Shown: piece after piece, positions 11,886 to 23,121 of the stretch
How the letters are laid out: every line of letters starts with the position of its first letter
How positions within the stretch are numbered: position 1 is the stretch's first letter
Origin: Ananas comosus
Taxonomy: Eukaryota > Streptophyta > Magnoliopsida > Poales > Bromeliaceae
DNA length: 64,000 nt
Assembly: GCF_001540865.1 (NCBI RefSeq)
Contig: NC_033627.1
Span: 10,331,267 to 10,395,266 of the forward strand
Direction of reading: 5' to 3'
Program-made: the position numbers and the translations under genes
Notes under the pieces: generated by a model
Told to the model about the DNA's origin: nothing
Databases searched by the model: none
What the model saw: the letters and a program-made list of their open reading frames with translations, nothing else

Positions 11886-12438
11886 TGTGAGACCTCAGAT
11901 AGTCCTATATATAAGATATAATAGGGCTAAAACTTTTATTCCAGCTTAAGCACTTTGGGTAGTGGATAGGCCCAAGAGGTTAAGACAGTTAAGCGTGCTA
12001 GGATGGGAGTAGTCCTAGGATGGGTGACCCCCTGGGAAGTTGGGCCGTCATAGTTAGTACCAGAGCCAATTACGAGCCGGAAGTGTAAGATAAGTCTTTG
12101 CTGAGCCAGGGTTATACTGGGGGGAGAGTGAGGCTCCCATGCTGTTGACTATTGTAGGTAGAGCACGGCTCCCCCACAAAGTCAGATTAGGCTAATGAGA
12201 CGAGTCTTATATCGCCTAGTACTTGTGAGTTTGAGCCTGACGAGGACGTCAGAGCTTAAAGAGGGGGAGAATGTGAGACTTCAAATGGTCTTATATATAC
12301 GATACAATAGTGCTAAAACTCTTAACCCGGTTTAAGTATTTTAGGTGGTGGTTAGGCCCAAGAGGTTAAGAGAGTTAAGCATGTTAGGACGGGAGTAGTT
12401 CTAGGATGGGTGACCTCCTGGGAAGTTGGGGCATCACA
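11886..12438 (+). mobile_element. Cassandra-type TRIM with 5S-rRNA-like LTRs
   Basis: Two 167-bp LTRs: 11886-12052 and 12272-12438, both starting TGTGAGAC. Each contains a 5S rRNA-like stretch, recognisable as GTTAAGC(G/A)TG(C/T)T and then CTAGGATGGGTGAC(C/T)(C/T)CCTGGGAAGTT. This covers the A-box to C-box part of the 5S internal promoter. A primer-binding site of the Met-tRNA type follows the 5' LTR (TTAGTACCAGAGCC, about 12054-12067), and a polypurine tract GAGGGGGAGAA (12261-12271) precedes the 3' LTR. There is no coding capacity, as is known for Cassandra. It is inserted in LTR-F; the purine-rich flanks (GAGAG and AGGGG) give no clean target duplication. Confidence 0.9.
11960..12042 (+). 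repeat. 5S-rRNA-like segment in the Cassandra 5' LTR
   Basis: Resembles the 3' two-thirds of plant 5S rRNA (GTTAAGCGTGCT, GGGAGTAGTCCTAGGATGGG, TGACCCCCTGGGAAGTT). It lacks the 5' part of 5S rRNA and is repeated in the 3' LTR at about 12346-12428, so this is LTR sequence and not an rRNA gene. Use of the RNA polymerase III promoter is possible but not shown. Confidence 0.8.
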
Positions 12439-12452
12439 AGGGGAGGGGGGTT

Positions 12453-12462
12453 TATTTATATA
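12453..12462 (-). promoter_or_regulatory. TATA-like box of LTR-F
   Basis: TATATAAATA on the reverse strand, about 50 bp downstream (in LTR orientation) of the palindrome cluster. This is the same arrangement as in the solo LTR at 1597-4755. Confidence 0.45.
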
Positions 12463-12508
12463 GAAGCAACACATTAAAGACCCCCTCAATACTTCCTGTG
12501 CAAAAGCG

Positions 12509-12735
12509 TGTACCGGTACTCCTTCACTTAGTATTGGTACACTCCAGCAATTCCACAAAACTCGAGAGCGCCAACAACAAAATCAGTTCAAGGTGTACTA
12601 GTACTAGCTCTTGCGTACCAGTACACGGTAGCCAGCACCGGTATCAAATCTGATTTCCGCATAACCAGAATGTTCCCCTCGCGGGAACTTCTATTGAGTG
12701 TCGGTACTCAAACAACCAGTACCAGTATTGGGGGA
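12509..12735. promoter_or_regulatory. GTACC palindrome cluster in LTR-F U3
   Basis: One perfect GTACCGGTAC at 12510-12519 and degenerate forms GTACTAGTAC near 12597, GTACCAGTAC near 12616, CACCGGTATC near 12637, CGGTACTCAA near 12703 and CAGTACCAGTATT near 12719. Position relative to the TATA-like box matches the other LTRs. Confidence 0.45.
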
Positions 12736-13123
12736 TTTACCCAAACTACGAGTTGGTTTTGAGACTTTGTTTTTCACACATGTTTTCACGTAGAAACAAT
12801 TTCAACTCATCTCAAATTCTTTCAGAACCTCTCAAATGACATTGTACGTTATTCTACTCCACACTTTAGTAATTTGCAAAATTCAGTGTAGTATAAAAAT
12901 TTTCATACTAAACAATTTATTATTATACAACTTATTTCAATACTTAATGCCTTAAACTTGCAATTGGAACCACATACACTTGTTGCCAACATACGTAGAA
13001 TCTCCAGCAAGCCCAAAAAGTCCCGCACTAAGCAGTTAGTGCATGAATAACGTTTATATCTGTATCTGCATAATATATGTTGTGGATGATATTTTTTTCT
13101 TAAGCTGACACATGCTCTATAAT

Positions 13124-13282
13124 ATTTTTTTTTTTTTTTTTGAGAGAGAAAGGTAGCATGCTGCACTCTTCGTTTATTTTTTTAGAAATAAATTTAGCTA
13201 AAAATATAAATCAATTATGATTCGAATTTGAAATCTTGAATATCAATCACCAAATCTTTTGTCACTTGCACCAGAGACGGTC
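13124..13282 (-). mobile_element. tRNA-related SINE, reverse strand
   Basis: Read on the reverse strand: head CCGTCTCTGGTGCAAGTGAC, B-box-like segment (AAATTCGAATCATAATTG), body TTTATTTCTAAAAAAATAAACG, GTAGCATGC-like and CTTTCTCTCTC segments, then a poly(A) tail (poly-T at 13124-13140 on +). The family is defined by copies at 17310, 31533, 31974, 35716 and 49648, some with clear target duplications. This copy is divergent and no target duplication was seen. Confidence 0.75.
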
Positions 13283-15270
13283 AATTGGGGTCCATTTAGT
13301 ATCACGAGAGATCCAAATAAAGAATTATTGTTGCCTCTTAGCTGGCCGGTGCTAGCTAGTATCTGTTAAAATTGACACTGGGATTTTCTTTTTTGACTGG
13401 TCAAAAAAGAATAGTTTGTGGCCATTGTTATTCAGTTTTTTCTCACCGCCCATGTCCCACCAACGACAGCTGTATTTCAGCCGTCGTCATATTTCAAATT
13501 TAACAGCGTGCGTACTGCGTGGGACATAGATTTTCATCACAAATTCGCAGTAGAAGCTTCTTCTTCCATATTGGTTTTGTGGTGGTAATCAAACCTGAGA
13601 GTCCTTAATTATCTGTATGCTTGCCTAGGACGTTCTCACCTGGCAATTTGACATATATCGAACTGGGGATTGGCTTATTCTTTTCGAACATAATTTCATC
13701 CCAGTTCAATAATTTCTTTGTTTGGTTTTTGTCCTCTTCCGCTCCCACTCAGTGTCGTTGGTCTTCGTTCAGCATTTGTAATCCAGTGTTCACGTGATTC
13801 GTTGTCTCGCTCTGACTGTGTAATGAAGCCGCAACATACGTCAAAAGATCGACGTAGAAACATCCAAAGAAGCTGACGCATGAGATACTACGTACGTAGA
13901 AGAGACGTGCACTTTAAATCAATGCATGAAGAGGAAATTAAAAAAGCTCCCGCGTTCAGAAGTAGTACATGCACTCGAATTTTTCCACTTAATTTGAGAT
14001 ACATATTGGTGCACAGCAAATTAATTAGTTGAATTCAAACTTCTTTTTTAAAAAAAAAAATTCAATTTTAAAATTTTATAAAATTTTTGAATGATTTTCA
14101 AATTTTTCCAAAATTTATTCTTAAAATTTTTACTTTTTCGAGAAGTTAAAAAGAAGTATTAAAAATATTCGCCGATAAATAAATTAAAATTATGAAAATA
14201 TTTATAAAGTTAGAGAAGAAAATTTAGATGAAGAAGTATTAGAACGTTGAGGAATAATTTTGCCAGCTAGCTCACACCGCAAGAGGAAGAAAAAAAGATA
14301 CCATATATAACCGCAGTCAAATTATATAACAACAAATTTTTATTTTATCACAGCTCATTGTCCTAGCCACTAAAATTATAAACTATAGGCTATATTTATA
14401 GTTGTCTAAATATAACTCTACTCTAAATCAAACCCCAACATTTTAAATATCTTTTCCAATACGAATATATCTATTCCTATCATAAAACTTAATTTTGAAA
14501 GCATACCTCTAATTTTTGCGGATTTATTTTATATAGAAAATCCTAAAAATTTTAAGAAAGACTAGCTAGACAAATTTGCAAATATAATAATTCTGAAAAA
14601 ATTACAAAAAATTAAAACCTAAACTGCTCAATCAAACATAATATAAGAAATTGACTTAAATAAATGAAAGATGAGTCGGCCTAACCCTCATTGAATATAG
14701 TTTTGCATCATTCGCTTGTGCTGCACATGATCACGATCTTGTAGGAAGGACAATCAACATGTTGATATTTCAGCTCATGAACAATATATTCTGATTGAAA
14801 TGTCGAAGAGATCGATGAATTTGTAACGTTAGATCGAAAGATCACGTTCAAGTTGAAGAACGTAACCCACTACCATTTGAAGTTCAATAATTTGTTGAGA
14901 TGAAATTGACAATGAAAGTGATGATCAGAAACAATAGAAGATGATGGGTTTAACTTGGACAGCGTGACCGTTGAAAAATATTATATATAGGATATGACAG
15001 CGTCATAAAAGTTAGATATATTTATTTTCCTTCATGGCTAGAAAACAATTTTTTTGCCTCATCATGGTTATCTAAATATTAAATCACATCTCTCCATATC
15101 AACAATGACAAATGTAATTTTGTTTTTATATTTATCTTGTATAGTGAAAATGGGTAATTTTGTCTTTATATTTGTCTTGTATAGTGAAATTGGATTTGAT
15201 GTACTTGAATTCATTGATGGTGCCCTTATAGGCCACAAAATAAGGAGAAAAACAAAAGTATGGAGGTAAG
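13283..15270. other. Unassigned, partly AT-rich DNA
   Basis: No recognisable element ends or gene. The stretch 13300-13960 has near-average composition and might be low-copy DNA. 14040-14240 and 14280-14650 are AT-rich with AAATTTT words. The small frame at 13696-13881 (reverse) and the one at 15054-15269 (forward) show no recognisable domain; the latter contains an imperfect repeat of TTTGTCTTTATATTTGTCTTG-type sequence. Confidence 0.3.
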
Positions 15271-15790
15271 TGTCACGCCTCTACATGAAAACTCAACGGG
15301 GGATGGGCAGAGACCCGCCACAATACGAAGTTTTTTCTATACATGCGCGACATCGGAGTACAAAGTACTTGAAGATATGACACAATAATTGAAGATAACC
15401 AAACTCAGGATTACATTTTTCCAGAGGACATTTAATTATTTAACGAAAATATCAGTGTTGCCAATTACATCTCACAAATTATCTTTAAAAGTTTAGTTAT
15501 AATGTCTATTTACTCCGAAAAGTCCAAAAAGCGGTAGTTGTAACAGGTGGTCTATCTAACATGCATTCTCCGCATCATGCTCTACCCTACCCGATGTACC
15601 TAAAAAGCAATCGCACATGGGGTGAGAAATTATAGAGTTTTTCAGTGGATAGAGCAAGACAACAAGGGTAAGTTGTACCAATTGGTCCATGAGGACGCAA
15701 TGGTAATAACAAGGTATAACCGAAGGAAATTGCCAGTAAGCACGTATGAATGACATTACATTTGCTACTTAATTATATGGAAGCAATTAT
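15271..15790 (-). mobile_element. Gypsy-type LTR end fragment
   Basis: Begins TGTCACGCCTC at 15271, the complement of a typical gypsy LTR 3' end (GGCGTGACA). It continues with blocks shared with the other reverse-strand LTRs, such as the GGGGTGAGAAATTAT segment near 15620. The remainder of the LTR is absent, so this is a truncated insertion. Confidence 0.5.
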
Positions 15791-17309
15791 ATCTGACGGC
15801 ATGTAAGTGATGTGCTCCTTTCTGAATTCTTCCTAGCATTCAAAGTGACGGGTTTCGGCATTCAATTGTATAATATGTATCAATCAACACAAGAGGGGGA
15901 AGAGAGAGAGAGAGAGAGAGAGCTGGGGCAGAGAGGGGGGGCGCTGAGGATGCGCCACATAGGCCACAGTAAAGCTGGACTTTTAATATATGTATAAATA
16001 ACAGAAGATCAACACGGAAGACCCAATTAAAAATAATTTTATAGATTAAAAACATAATTTACAAAATATAAATAAAGGACCTAATTTTAAAATTAGAAAG
16101 AATTATGAACTATTGGTGTAACTTATCCAAAAAGGGCCTCACCTAAGTCAAATGAATGCGGAGGCCCCACGTACATCACCTCACCTCCAACTGAGAATTC
16201 ATTATATTTAATAGATTAATAGATGTTTACTTACATATAATATTTAGTACATATTTAAGAATACAAGCAGGGCAGATCCGAGGACTAGACCCACCTCTCG
16301 TCACATACCCCTCCTTATCTTTCTGTTTGGGACAGAAATCGATTTTTTGTGAAATTTTTTGCTGACTGGAGTAGATCAAGGAAGGACGAGATTCCCCGGC
16401 TCCCGCTCACTTTTCTTAGGGACAGAGGCAGAGCAATTTATTTATTTAGTTTTTCTTATTAATTATCGAGGCGAGGGAATTCATTTGCGTCTTTCCACAC
16501 ATTCAAAGTTTGGGTTCCGATTTCGATTCTCTTGCATGAACTGTGCTAGATCGGTGAAACACGTGAAAGAGACTGCTCCGCAAGCAGTCGAAATAATTAA
16601 GCTTGGGGGTTCTAACGCGAACGTTGGCCGTGGAATTTTCCTCTTTATTTATGTAGCTTCATGATGTGCTGTAGCGTTAGTTTTCCACCCGTTTCATTGC
16701 ACACAACTAAAAGCTGAGCTGGAAAATTAGTACACGTAAACCTACTTTCGCAACACACGGAACGCGCCAGGTGATGTGGAGTTGGAAGCGTTCCTTTGTC
16801 CCGTATACTTGTAATTAATTAAAGAAGAGCGGAGAGGCCGGGATGGAGAACGCACGTAGTCTCCGCTGACGTAGTATTCCAGAAAATAGCAGTGATCACA
16901 TCGCAGGACGTCATGCACCCGTAAATTTGGTTCCATCACGTCTGTCAGGTTTGATTTGTTGACTCTGCTGCTGTACGGAGGAACCACCGTGAATTGTGTT
17001 CACGTACCTTAGAAACATATTTTAATGCTTATTATTTTTATAATTAATAATTTCTAATAAAAATTTAATTTTAATAATAATAATCACTATGATTTGTCAG
17101 AGTTCAGTTACAATACTATCACTACTGCCACCAAACAATTAGTGCTAGCTATTAAATTTTTTCACCGTTAGACCTATTATTTTGATCATTGCTATCTATT
17201 ACATCAAACTATTCAACCAATTACACGCTCACCTTAGAAAAATAATTATCATCCTAATCGTACATTCCTTAATTCAATGACGAAAAACCTACAAATACTA
17301 ATTGCTTGT
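15791..17309. other. Unassigned DNA with a GA microsatellite
   Basis: Contains (GA)n at about 15898-15922, a GGGCCTCAC...GGAGGCCCC inverted motif near 16135-16175, and a forward open frame at 16359-16664 (101 residues) with no recognisable motif. I see no element ends. 16700-17000 is of moderate GC content and could be promoter-like or low-copy sequence, but no gene follows it. Confidence 0.25.
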
Positions 17310-17461
17310 TGTTTTTTTGATAGAAAGATCGCATGCTATCCGCTTCGTTTATTTCATTTAGAAATAAACTTAGCTGAAAATGTGAATCAACTAGGATTCG
17401 AACTTAGATCTCGGTACCAAGCACCAAGCCCTTTGCCACTTGCGCTAGGCACGGTCAGTAA
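17310..17461 (-). mobile_element. tRNA-related SINE, reverse strand, with target duplication
   Basis: Reverse-strand head GACCGTGCCTAGCGCAAGTG, B-box-like AAGTTCGAATCCTAGTTG, then the AAGTTTATTTCTAAATG block and AAACAAGCGG-type segments, with a short A tail. Flanks TACTAATTGCTTGT (17296-17309) and TACCAATTGTTTGT (17462-17475) form a 14-bp target duplication with two differences, which fits TPRT-type insertion. Confidence 0.8.
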
Positions 17462-17475
17462 TACCAATTGTTTGT

Positions 17476-18833
17476 CACTATCAATAATATAGTAGCTTAA
17501 TTAGTTCTGATTTATGATATCTAAATTAACGGGCTATGTGTAGAAAAATTTTGTAGTCCGAAAAATTTATTTCTAAATTATTAAGTAAGTACTCGCATGC
17601 ATGCAATGATCAAAACAGCAGTCCATAAATAGCATGCAATTAATTATTTTATTTTAACATATAGGGATTTTAAGAATTCGTTTGGTATTTAAGGTTGTCT
17701 TATAAGCTATTAAACAAATAGGAGCGAAACTATACAAAGATATAATTCTACAAATTTAATTTGCTGAGACCACAAAATTTATAACTTAAGCAAATGCACA
17801 AAATATCTAATACTATTTACGAAAATCAATTAACAAACTATATATTATTTTTAATTTCACCGTGTTTCTTTGCCGTACGTAATTACATATGGAGATTAAA
17901 TGTAATAGAATATATCGAGTTTGACTCAACTCGTGACCGTGGTCGTGGTTGCAGCCGTACGTTCTTAGCTTTCTAGATCTCCAACAAGGTCGCTACGGTA
18001 AAGACCAAGGTGCTGCTGCTCCGAGCATCACTAGGGATGGAGATAAAAGTGGGAAGGAGGACGGTGATGATCATTGGTCGAGAATACTCCTGAAGCAGTC
18101 TCATGAGGATTGCCGAGACGGCGAAGTGATTGTCGTAGAGAAAAAGAAAAATTTGGCAGGTGATCTGATATTGCACTATTTAAAAAAATAGTGTAACTAT
18201 TCGAACACATGTTGTACTATTTAGTAAAAAAGTTTCGGTATTTGATACATATATTAAACTATAAATAGTACAAGATTCTTATTAAATAGTGCAATACATA
18301 TTTGAATAATATAACTTTTTAATAAATAGTGTAATATCCGTCATCCATCATATTTTTTCCTTGCACTACTGCCACCATCTTGTCCAATCAGCCAGGCTCA
18401 TCTCGATATGCTTCAGAAGAATTCTCGACTAACGATCGTCATCCTTCTCCTCTACCACCTTTATCTTTGACTTTGATGAAGTGCTGAGCGACCGCAATGA
18501 TAAACGGTCAAGTTTGTCGTATTCCTCTCACTCGTGAGGTGTTCACAACGTGGACGGCATGGAGGAGTTAGTGCGGAGGTGGCACAGGTGGGATCAATGT
18601 ATTTGGGCTCTTTTGCTATCAATGTTTAGTTGTTAGATCTACACTTTGATCAATTTCATCCTTTAAATCGTACTATTTAACCAACCACCTACTCAACCCT
18701 AGAAGGACCACTACGAAATCCTATGGGACCTCTATCATTCTATCCCTACAATTTTTATCCAAGAGTTAGAAACTCGATAGCAAAAAATGTCAAATACTAT
18801 AAATAGTATTCCAGCCCAATTATATATATATAG
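17476..18833. other. Unassigned DNA
   Basis: Mixed composition. 17930-18180 is GC-richer and carries an 80-residue frame (17949-18191) with acidic and lysine-rich stretches but no known domain. 18190-18340 repeats ATAGTGTAA/ATTTAGTA-type words, suggesting a decayed repeat. No ends or genes could be set. Confidence 0.25.
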
Positions 18834-19496
18834 CTAAATTATATAAAACCCTCCTGTCAATACCCGCTTTTTCACATCCCCCTCGTCATTTAAAAATCTA
18901 TACCTTACCTCTGTAAAATGAAAAATGTTCACAGGGGGATACGGTGTGAACTGTGATAACAAAATGACCAATTTGCCCCTCACCATCTTCGTTTCCTCCC
19001 TTATCTTGCTCATCCGCTGCCTCGATCGGCCGTGGTTCGTGCCTCGATCAACCGCGGTTCTCTCCATTTTCTTCTCCACCTGCTCCCCTTCTCTTCCTGC
19101 ATCCTCGTCGCCCCTCCATTTCGGCAACAGTAGGGAGGAAATTGAGGTGGGCGTAGATTGAGAGGTGGGTAAGAATAACGACGGTGAAGGCGAGGCGGTG
19201 GAGGAGGGCAAGGGGATGTTTGTGGACACGGACAAAGATGTAGGTGAGGGCGAGGCAGCAGAGAAGGGCGAGGCGGCAAGGCGGAGGAAGGCGAGGAGGC
19301 AGGAGAGGAGGCTGAGGGTATTTTTGGTATTAAAAATATATAATAATATTTTATAAAGGGAACCCTAACGGGACACTAATGACAGAAGGTGAAGTGAACA
19401 TTTTTTATTTTACAAGAGAATAAAGTGTAGGTTTTTAAATAATAGGGGAGGAAAGCGAAAAAGCGGGTATTGGTAGGAAGATTTTCTATAATTTAG
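18834..19496. mobile_element. Long-TIR element with GC-rich core (Pack-MULE candidate)
   Basis: The ends are inverted repeats of about 105 bp. The left arm starts CTAAATTATATAAAACCCTCC and contains CAATACCCGCTTTTTC and AAATGAAAAATGTTCAC. The complement of the right arm has CTAAATTATAGAAAATCTTCC, CAATACCCGCTTTTTC and AAATAAAAAATGTTCAC. The core 18960-19320 is GC-rich and purine-asymmetric (GAGGCGGTGGAGGAGGGCAA), very unlike the AT-rich arms. Overlapping frames (18834-19235 reverse; 18925-19161 forward) have no recognised domain. Arm length suggests a MULE; a clean 9-bp duplication was not visible next to the (T)n and (TA)n flanks. Confidence 0.6.
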
Positions 19497-20031
19497 TTTT
19501 TTTTTTGTCATGAAAAACATAACACGTGCTTTCTTTTTCTTTGTACAATATTGCATGACCTCACCAAAATGATGCCAAAAAAAAAAAAAAAATGCGGCAA
19601 AAAAAAACTGCCGTATACCACAGAAATATTCTAGAAGAAGAACAATATGGGGTAATATAATTCACGTGATTGGGCACCATTTTTCTAATCTTGGAGTACA
19701 CTAGTTGGGTTTATCTCCCTCTCCTTTATATTAAAAAATTGGTCAATTGTACAATTAAGTTTTCGCATTCACTGTATCAAAATACAATTGGAATACATAT
19801 GAGATTGCATGTCAAAGCCTCAGTCACGCATAAGGGTGGAAATTAGCTGAGCTCAAGCAAGATTATCTCAGCTCAAATTCGATTTGAAATTAATTTTGAG
19901 TCTAAATTTAGGCTAAAGCTCGGCTTGAAATTAATTTGAGCTAAGCTCGAGGGAGCCTAATTTCAAGTTGAGCGAGCGAGCTCCGGCTCTAAACGAGCCA
20001 CTTGAAATTCTCAACGTCCTAACGATCAATA

Positions 20032-20549
20032 CACTACAACAGAATTAAATTATAGGAACACATGTTTGGGACACTTTTGTCTAAGTGTTCCATTTATGTC
20101 AAAATTTTAAAAAATATCTACTAATGTCTAAATATAAAGCCGAATCCAACAAAAAAAAAAAAAAGATTACTATACTTTACCCACCCAACCCAGTCCATTT
20201 GGCCCGATTCCAAACTGAAAGGAAAAAAAAAAGAAAAATCAATTACCATCTCCCCTTCTCCCCTCACTCAATCCACTGAAATCCTAGACGAAGGGGCCTT
20301 CCCTCTCGTCCTCCTCCGCCACCGCAGCCAACAAGATAGAGTTCCGACAGTTGCTAGATGCTTAAATAAGAGTTGCTAAATTAGCAGCACTTTTTTAGGT
20401 TATAGTGACACTCTTTAACTGTCGCTATATACCTAGCGACCCCACATATAGCAACACCTTTTAAAAGTGTCGGTAATTTAGCCAGCAGCACTTTTTTTGA
20501 CCTATACCGACATTTAAAAGTGTCGCTATAGACCGTTTTTGTTGTAGTG
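20032..20549. mobile_element. Non-autonomous CACTA element
   Basis: Ends are CACTACAACA...TGTTGTAGTG, with the 3-bp target duplication ATA at 20029-20031 and 20550-20552. Subterminal repeats of the form GTGTCGCTATA and its complement occur near 20405-20540 (CACTCTTTAACTGTCGCTATA, TTAAAAGTGTCGCTATAG), as in En/Spm elements, where they bind the element-encoded protein. There is no coding sequence. It is inserted in hAT-A1. Confidence 0.85.
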
Positions 20550-20941
20550 ATAATTTAATTTATATATAACATTATCTACAATTTGATACAAAAATATATC
20601 TAATAGTTTAAAATACAAAATAATTATATGAAATACGGTATCATAATATGAAGAAAAATAACTTATCAGTTGAATATCTAATCTTTTCAACCTCTCTTCC
20701 ACCTTCAATCTTCATATTAATCCTTTTCATCTATGCAGTCAAAAAATAATAAATAATATAGACAAATATTGGATTAAACTATCAATCATGTATAACTAAA
20801 ATCAAAATTTTGTATAAATAATAATTTTTTACCTTAAAAATATTTTGTATATATATTTTCTCAAGTACACAACTAATAACAGGGTAGGCAATGGCGGGCA
20901 CGTGCTGTTACTTGGTAACTTAGGGTGCTTTGGGCTTGGCC

Positions 20942-20946
20942 GCTTG

Positions 20947-20979
<33 letters not shown>
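20942..20979. repeat. GA microsatellite
   Basis: An uninterrupted GAGAGA run inside the interior of hAT-A1. The 61-residue frame across it is an artefact of the repeat. Confidence 0.9.
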
Positions 20980-20982
<3 letters not shown>

Positions 20983-21129
20983 TTAGGGATTTATGGCTTT
21001 ATAAAAGAAAGAGTTCAAGAGAGAGTCTAAATTTAGTGGAATTTTATCTTTTTGTTGACATATTGGGTTTGGTTTTATGGGCCAGTAACATTAGTCTAAT
21101 TTTAACTAAATTCGGATTACTTACTCAGC

Positions 21130-21131
<2 letters not shown>

Positions 21132-21168
<37 letters not shown>
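21132..21168. repeat. (TA)n array, left of a TIR element
   Basis: An uninterrupted TA array ending 6 bp before the TIR element. A second TA array (21715-21736) follows the element directly. Confidence 0.95.
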
Positions 21169-21173
<5 letters not shown>

Positions 21174-21174
21174 G

Positions 21175-21710
21175 GGGTACTATACTCTTATGAGTATAGA
21201 GCCCTTCGTACTCATAGGTTGTTTTCGATGATGGAGCTTTCGAATCGACGATCCACACCGTTAAACATGATTTAGAGTATTTGAAACTTCTAGAAAAGAA
21301 ATTTCATAATTTTTCGAAATCATTATAAAGTCCATCAAGCGGGTATAAAATGAACGGTTAAAATCGAACGACATCCTAAAAATGGATGATTGGATCCTTC
21401 AATTGAAGATCGGAGTTATTGATCTTTATTTAGGTAGTGAATAGAATTTTCTATCAAAAATTCAACCTGTTCCGATTCTTTTCCACCATTAAACTAGCAA
21501 ATATCTCATTCCGGCCGTTAAAAGTTGTCAATTTTGTGAGCTTTTGATCATAAGGTAAAGAATATCGAAAAATTATAAAATTTGATTTCTAGAGGTTTTA
21601 AATGCTTGATCTAGATAATATTTAACGATATGGATCGTCGATTCGGAAGCTCTATCATCGAAAACAACTTATGAGTATGAAGGCGATCGTATCATAAGAG
21701 TATAGTAACC
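21175..21710. mobile_element. Long-TIR MITE sitting in a TA array
   Basis: The terminal inverted repeat extends over about 95 bp. The left arm GGGTACTATACTCTTATGA...GGTTGTTTTCGATGATGG matches the complement of the right arm GGTTACTATACTCTTATGA...GTTGTTTTCGATGATAG. The central part is also loosely palindromic. The element is bracketed by (TA)n on both sides, so any TA duplication cannot be resolved. Related element at 48338-48868; shorter relatives at 27181-27394 and 39476-39717. Confidence 0.75.
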
Positions 21711-22432
21711 GAACTATATATATATATATATATATATTCGAGCTTTTCGAACCTAATTTGAGCGAGCCGAGTAATACTCAAGCTCGGCTTGAAATGAATT
21801 TCGAGCCTTATTTTTTGTTCAAACTCAAATCATTTAATTTCGAGCCGAGCTCGAGCAAACCGAATATCGAGCCAAACGCGAGCCGATTCGCACATTCGCC
21901 AGCCATAGTCAGTTAGTCACACAGGCACATTGCTCACACTTAAGTTAGACTCTTGACTCAGTTTTTCTGACTTCCAAGCCACCATTTTTCATGCTATCTA
22001 ATAAGATCTCTTCTAATTCAAATTACGTACGTTAAACTCAGAAGATCGAGAATGCTATTTTGGCTTGTCACTACTGATGCACTGTTAACGTGGCCCTGTG
22101 CGAGCGGAAACTAATGATCACGTGTGATAGTATTCATCAGTTTCGGGTTTGAAGAACAAAAGGATTAAAGACCACGAGGGGAGTGGTTTTAGTTCTTTTC
22201 TTTGTGTTTTTTGTTGAAAATTTCCGAAAAGGAAAATGCGTGTTTTAATTCCGTGAATACTTAAAACTATTTGATATTTCCATTACAAAAGCATTCTATG
22301 TGGAACTAATAATGCTTAGAAGAGTGCTCTTCTTTGCGTGCGTGCGCATGCGTGCACGTGAACTATCTTAGCAGATCCAAAGCTAGTTGGATTAGATTTT
22401 GGCTAACTCTCAGCTTATGAGAAATTTGGGGT

Positions 22433-22434
<2 letters not shown>

Positions 22435-22520
<86 letters not shown>
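22435..22520. repeat. (TA)n array, 86 bp
   Basis: An uninterrupted TA array within segmental copy A. It is absent at the corresponding place in copy B (near 38140), so it expanded after the duplication or was lost there. Confidence 0.95.
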
Positions 22521-22523
<3 letters not shown>

Positions 22524-22757
22524 TCCGGCCCCTAGATGTGGCAAAAATACATCAAAACCGAGCAAGCTGATTTGACCTAATCTATATCGACCTAACAAGT
22601 TAACCGAATGTGAGTAATTTGGAACTGGACAACTTGAAATTTGAATGGCCTAGAAAATAGCTAGCTAGGTAACTAGATTCCCGAACAGCCTGCAATGTGG
22701 GCGAACCTAAATCTGGAAAACCCAAGGCATATATGAGCAACATAATATTAAATTCTA

Positions 22758-23114
22758 GGGAAAACTTCAAAAGCCCCCCATGTGGTTTCGTGGTTTCTCA
22801 CTTTGCTACCCTGTGGTTTAAAACGTATCAATTTGCCCCCCTGTGGTTTCGTTTTTATCTTTTTGTTATCAATTTTATTATTATTTTTTTTTAAAATCAG
22901 TGACAAAGTTAAAATTAAAGGATACTAAAGTGACTATTCGATAAATATAGATGGTTATCTGAAGTTTTTTGTATATAATTTAACGAAATATTAACGAAAA
23001 AGCTTCCGAAAAGATAAAAATGAAACCACAGGGGGGTAAATTGATACGTTTTAAACCACAGGGTAGCAAAGTGAGAATGCACGAAACCACAGGGGGGGTT
23101 TTTGAAGTTTTCCC
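22758..23114. mobile_element. MULE-type MITE, 357 bp, with 9-bp target duplication
   Basis: The ends are GGGAAAACTTCAAAA and its complement TTTTTGAAGTTTTCCC. Each end continues into an inverted repeat of about 100 bp with CTGTGGTTT...TCTCACTTTG and CCCTGTGGTTTAAAACGTAT. A perfect 9-bp duplication TAAATTCTA flanks it (22749-22757 and 23115-23123). Nine-base duplications with long TIRs fit Mutator-like elements. It lies at the very edge of TRIM-1b. Copies in this window: 27498, 32206, 38687, 49049, 50410 and 50982. Confidence 0.9.
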
Positions 23115-23121
23115 TAAATTC

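Larger units (their letters stand above)
10690..12896 (-). mobile_element. Gypsy-type LTR (LTR-F), split by Cassandra
   Basis: Reverse-strand LTR. Its start region (about 12896-12860, AATTTGCAAAATTCAGTGTAG on +) matches the start of the solo LTR at 1597-4755 (AATTTGCTAAAGTTTAGTGTG). It has a GTACC palindrome cluster at 12509-12735, a TATA-like box at 12453-12462, and a downstream block near 10915-10990 that matches the 2620-2700 block of the other LTR. The segments 10690-11885 and 12439-12896 are separated by the Cassandra insertion. It probably belonged to the gag-protease-RT remnant on its left. Exact ends are uncertain. Confidence 0.65.
19831..21907. mobile_element. hAT-A1: non-autonomous hAT, with nested elements
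   Basis: The left end TAAGGGTGGAAATTAGCTGAG and the complement of the right end (TATGGCTGGCGAATGTGCG) are diverged versions of the TAGGGGTGGCAA ends of hAT-A2 and hAT-A3. Both arms are dense in GAGCTCG, GAGCCGAG and CGGCTTGAAATTAATTT words. Left flank GTCACGCA (19823-19830) resembles GTCACACA (21916-21923), so the right boundary may lie a few bases further out. Inside are a CACTA (20032-20549), TA arrays and a TIR element (21175-21710). No transposase remains. Confidence 0.7.

Noticed and set aside
11960..12042. 5S rRNA gene
   Set aside because: Only the 3' part of 5S is present and it is repeated in both LTRs of a TRIM; this is Cassandra LTR sequence.
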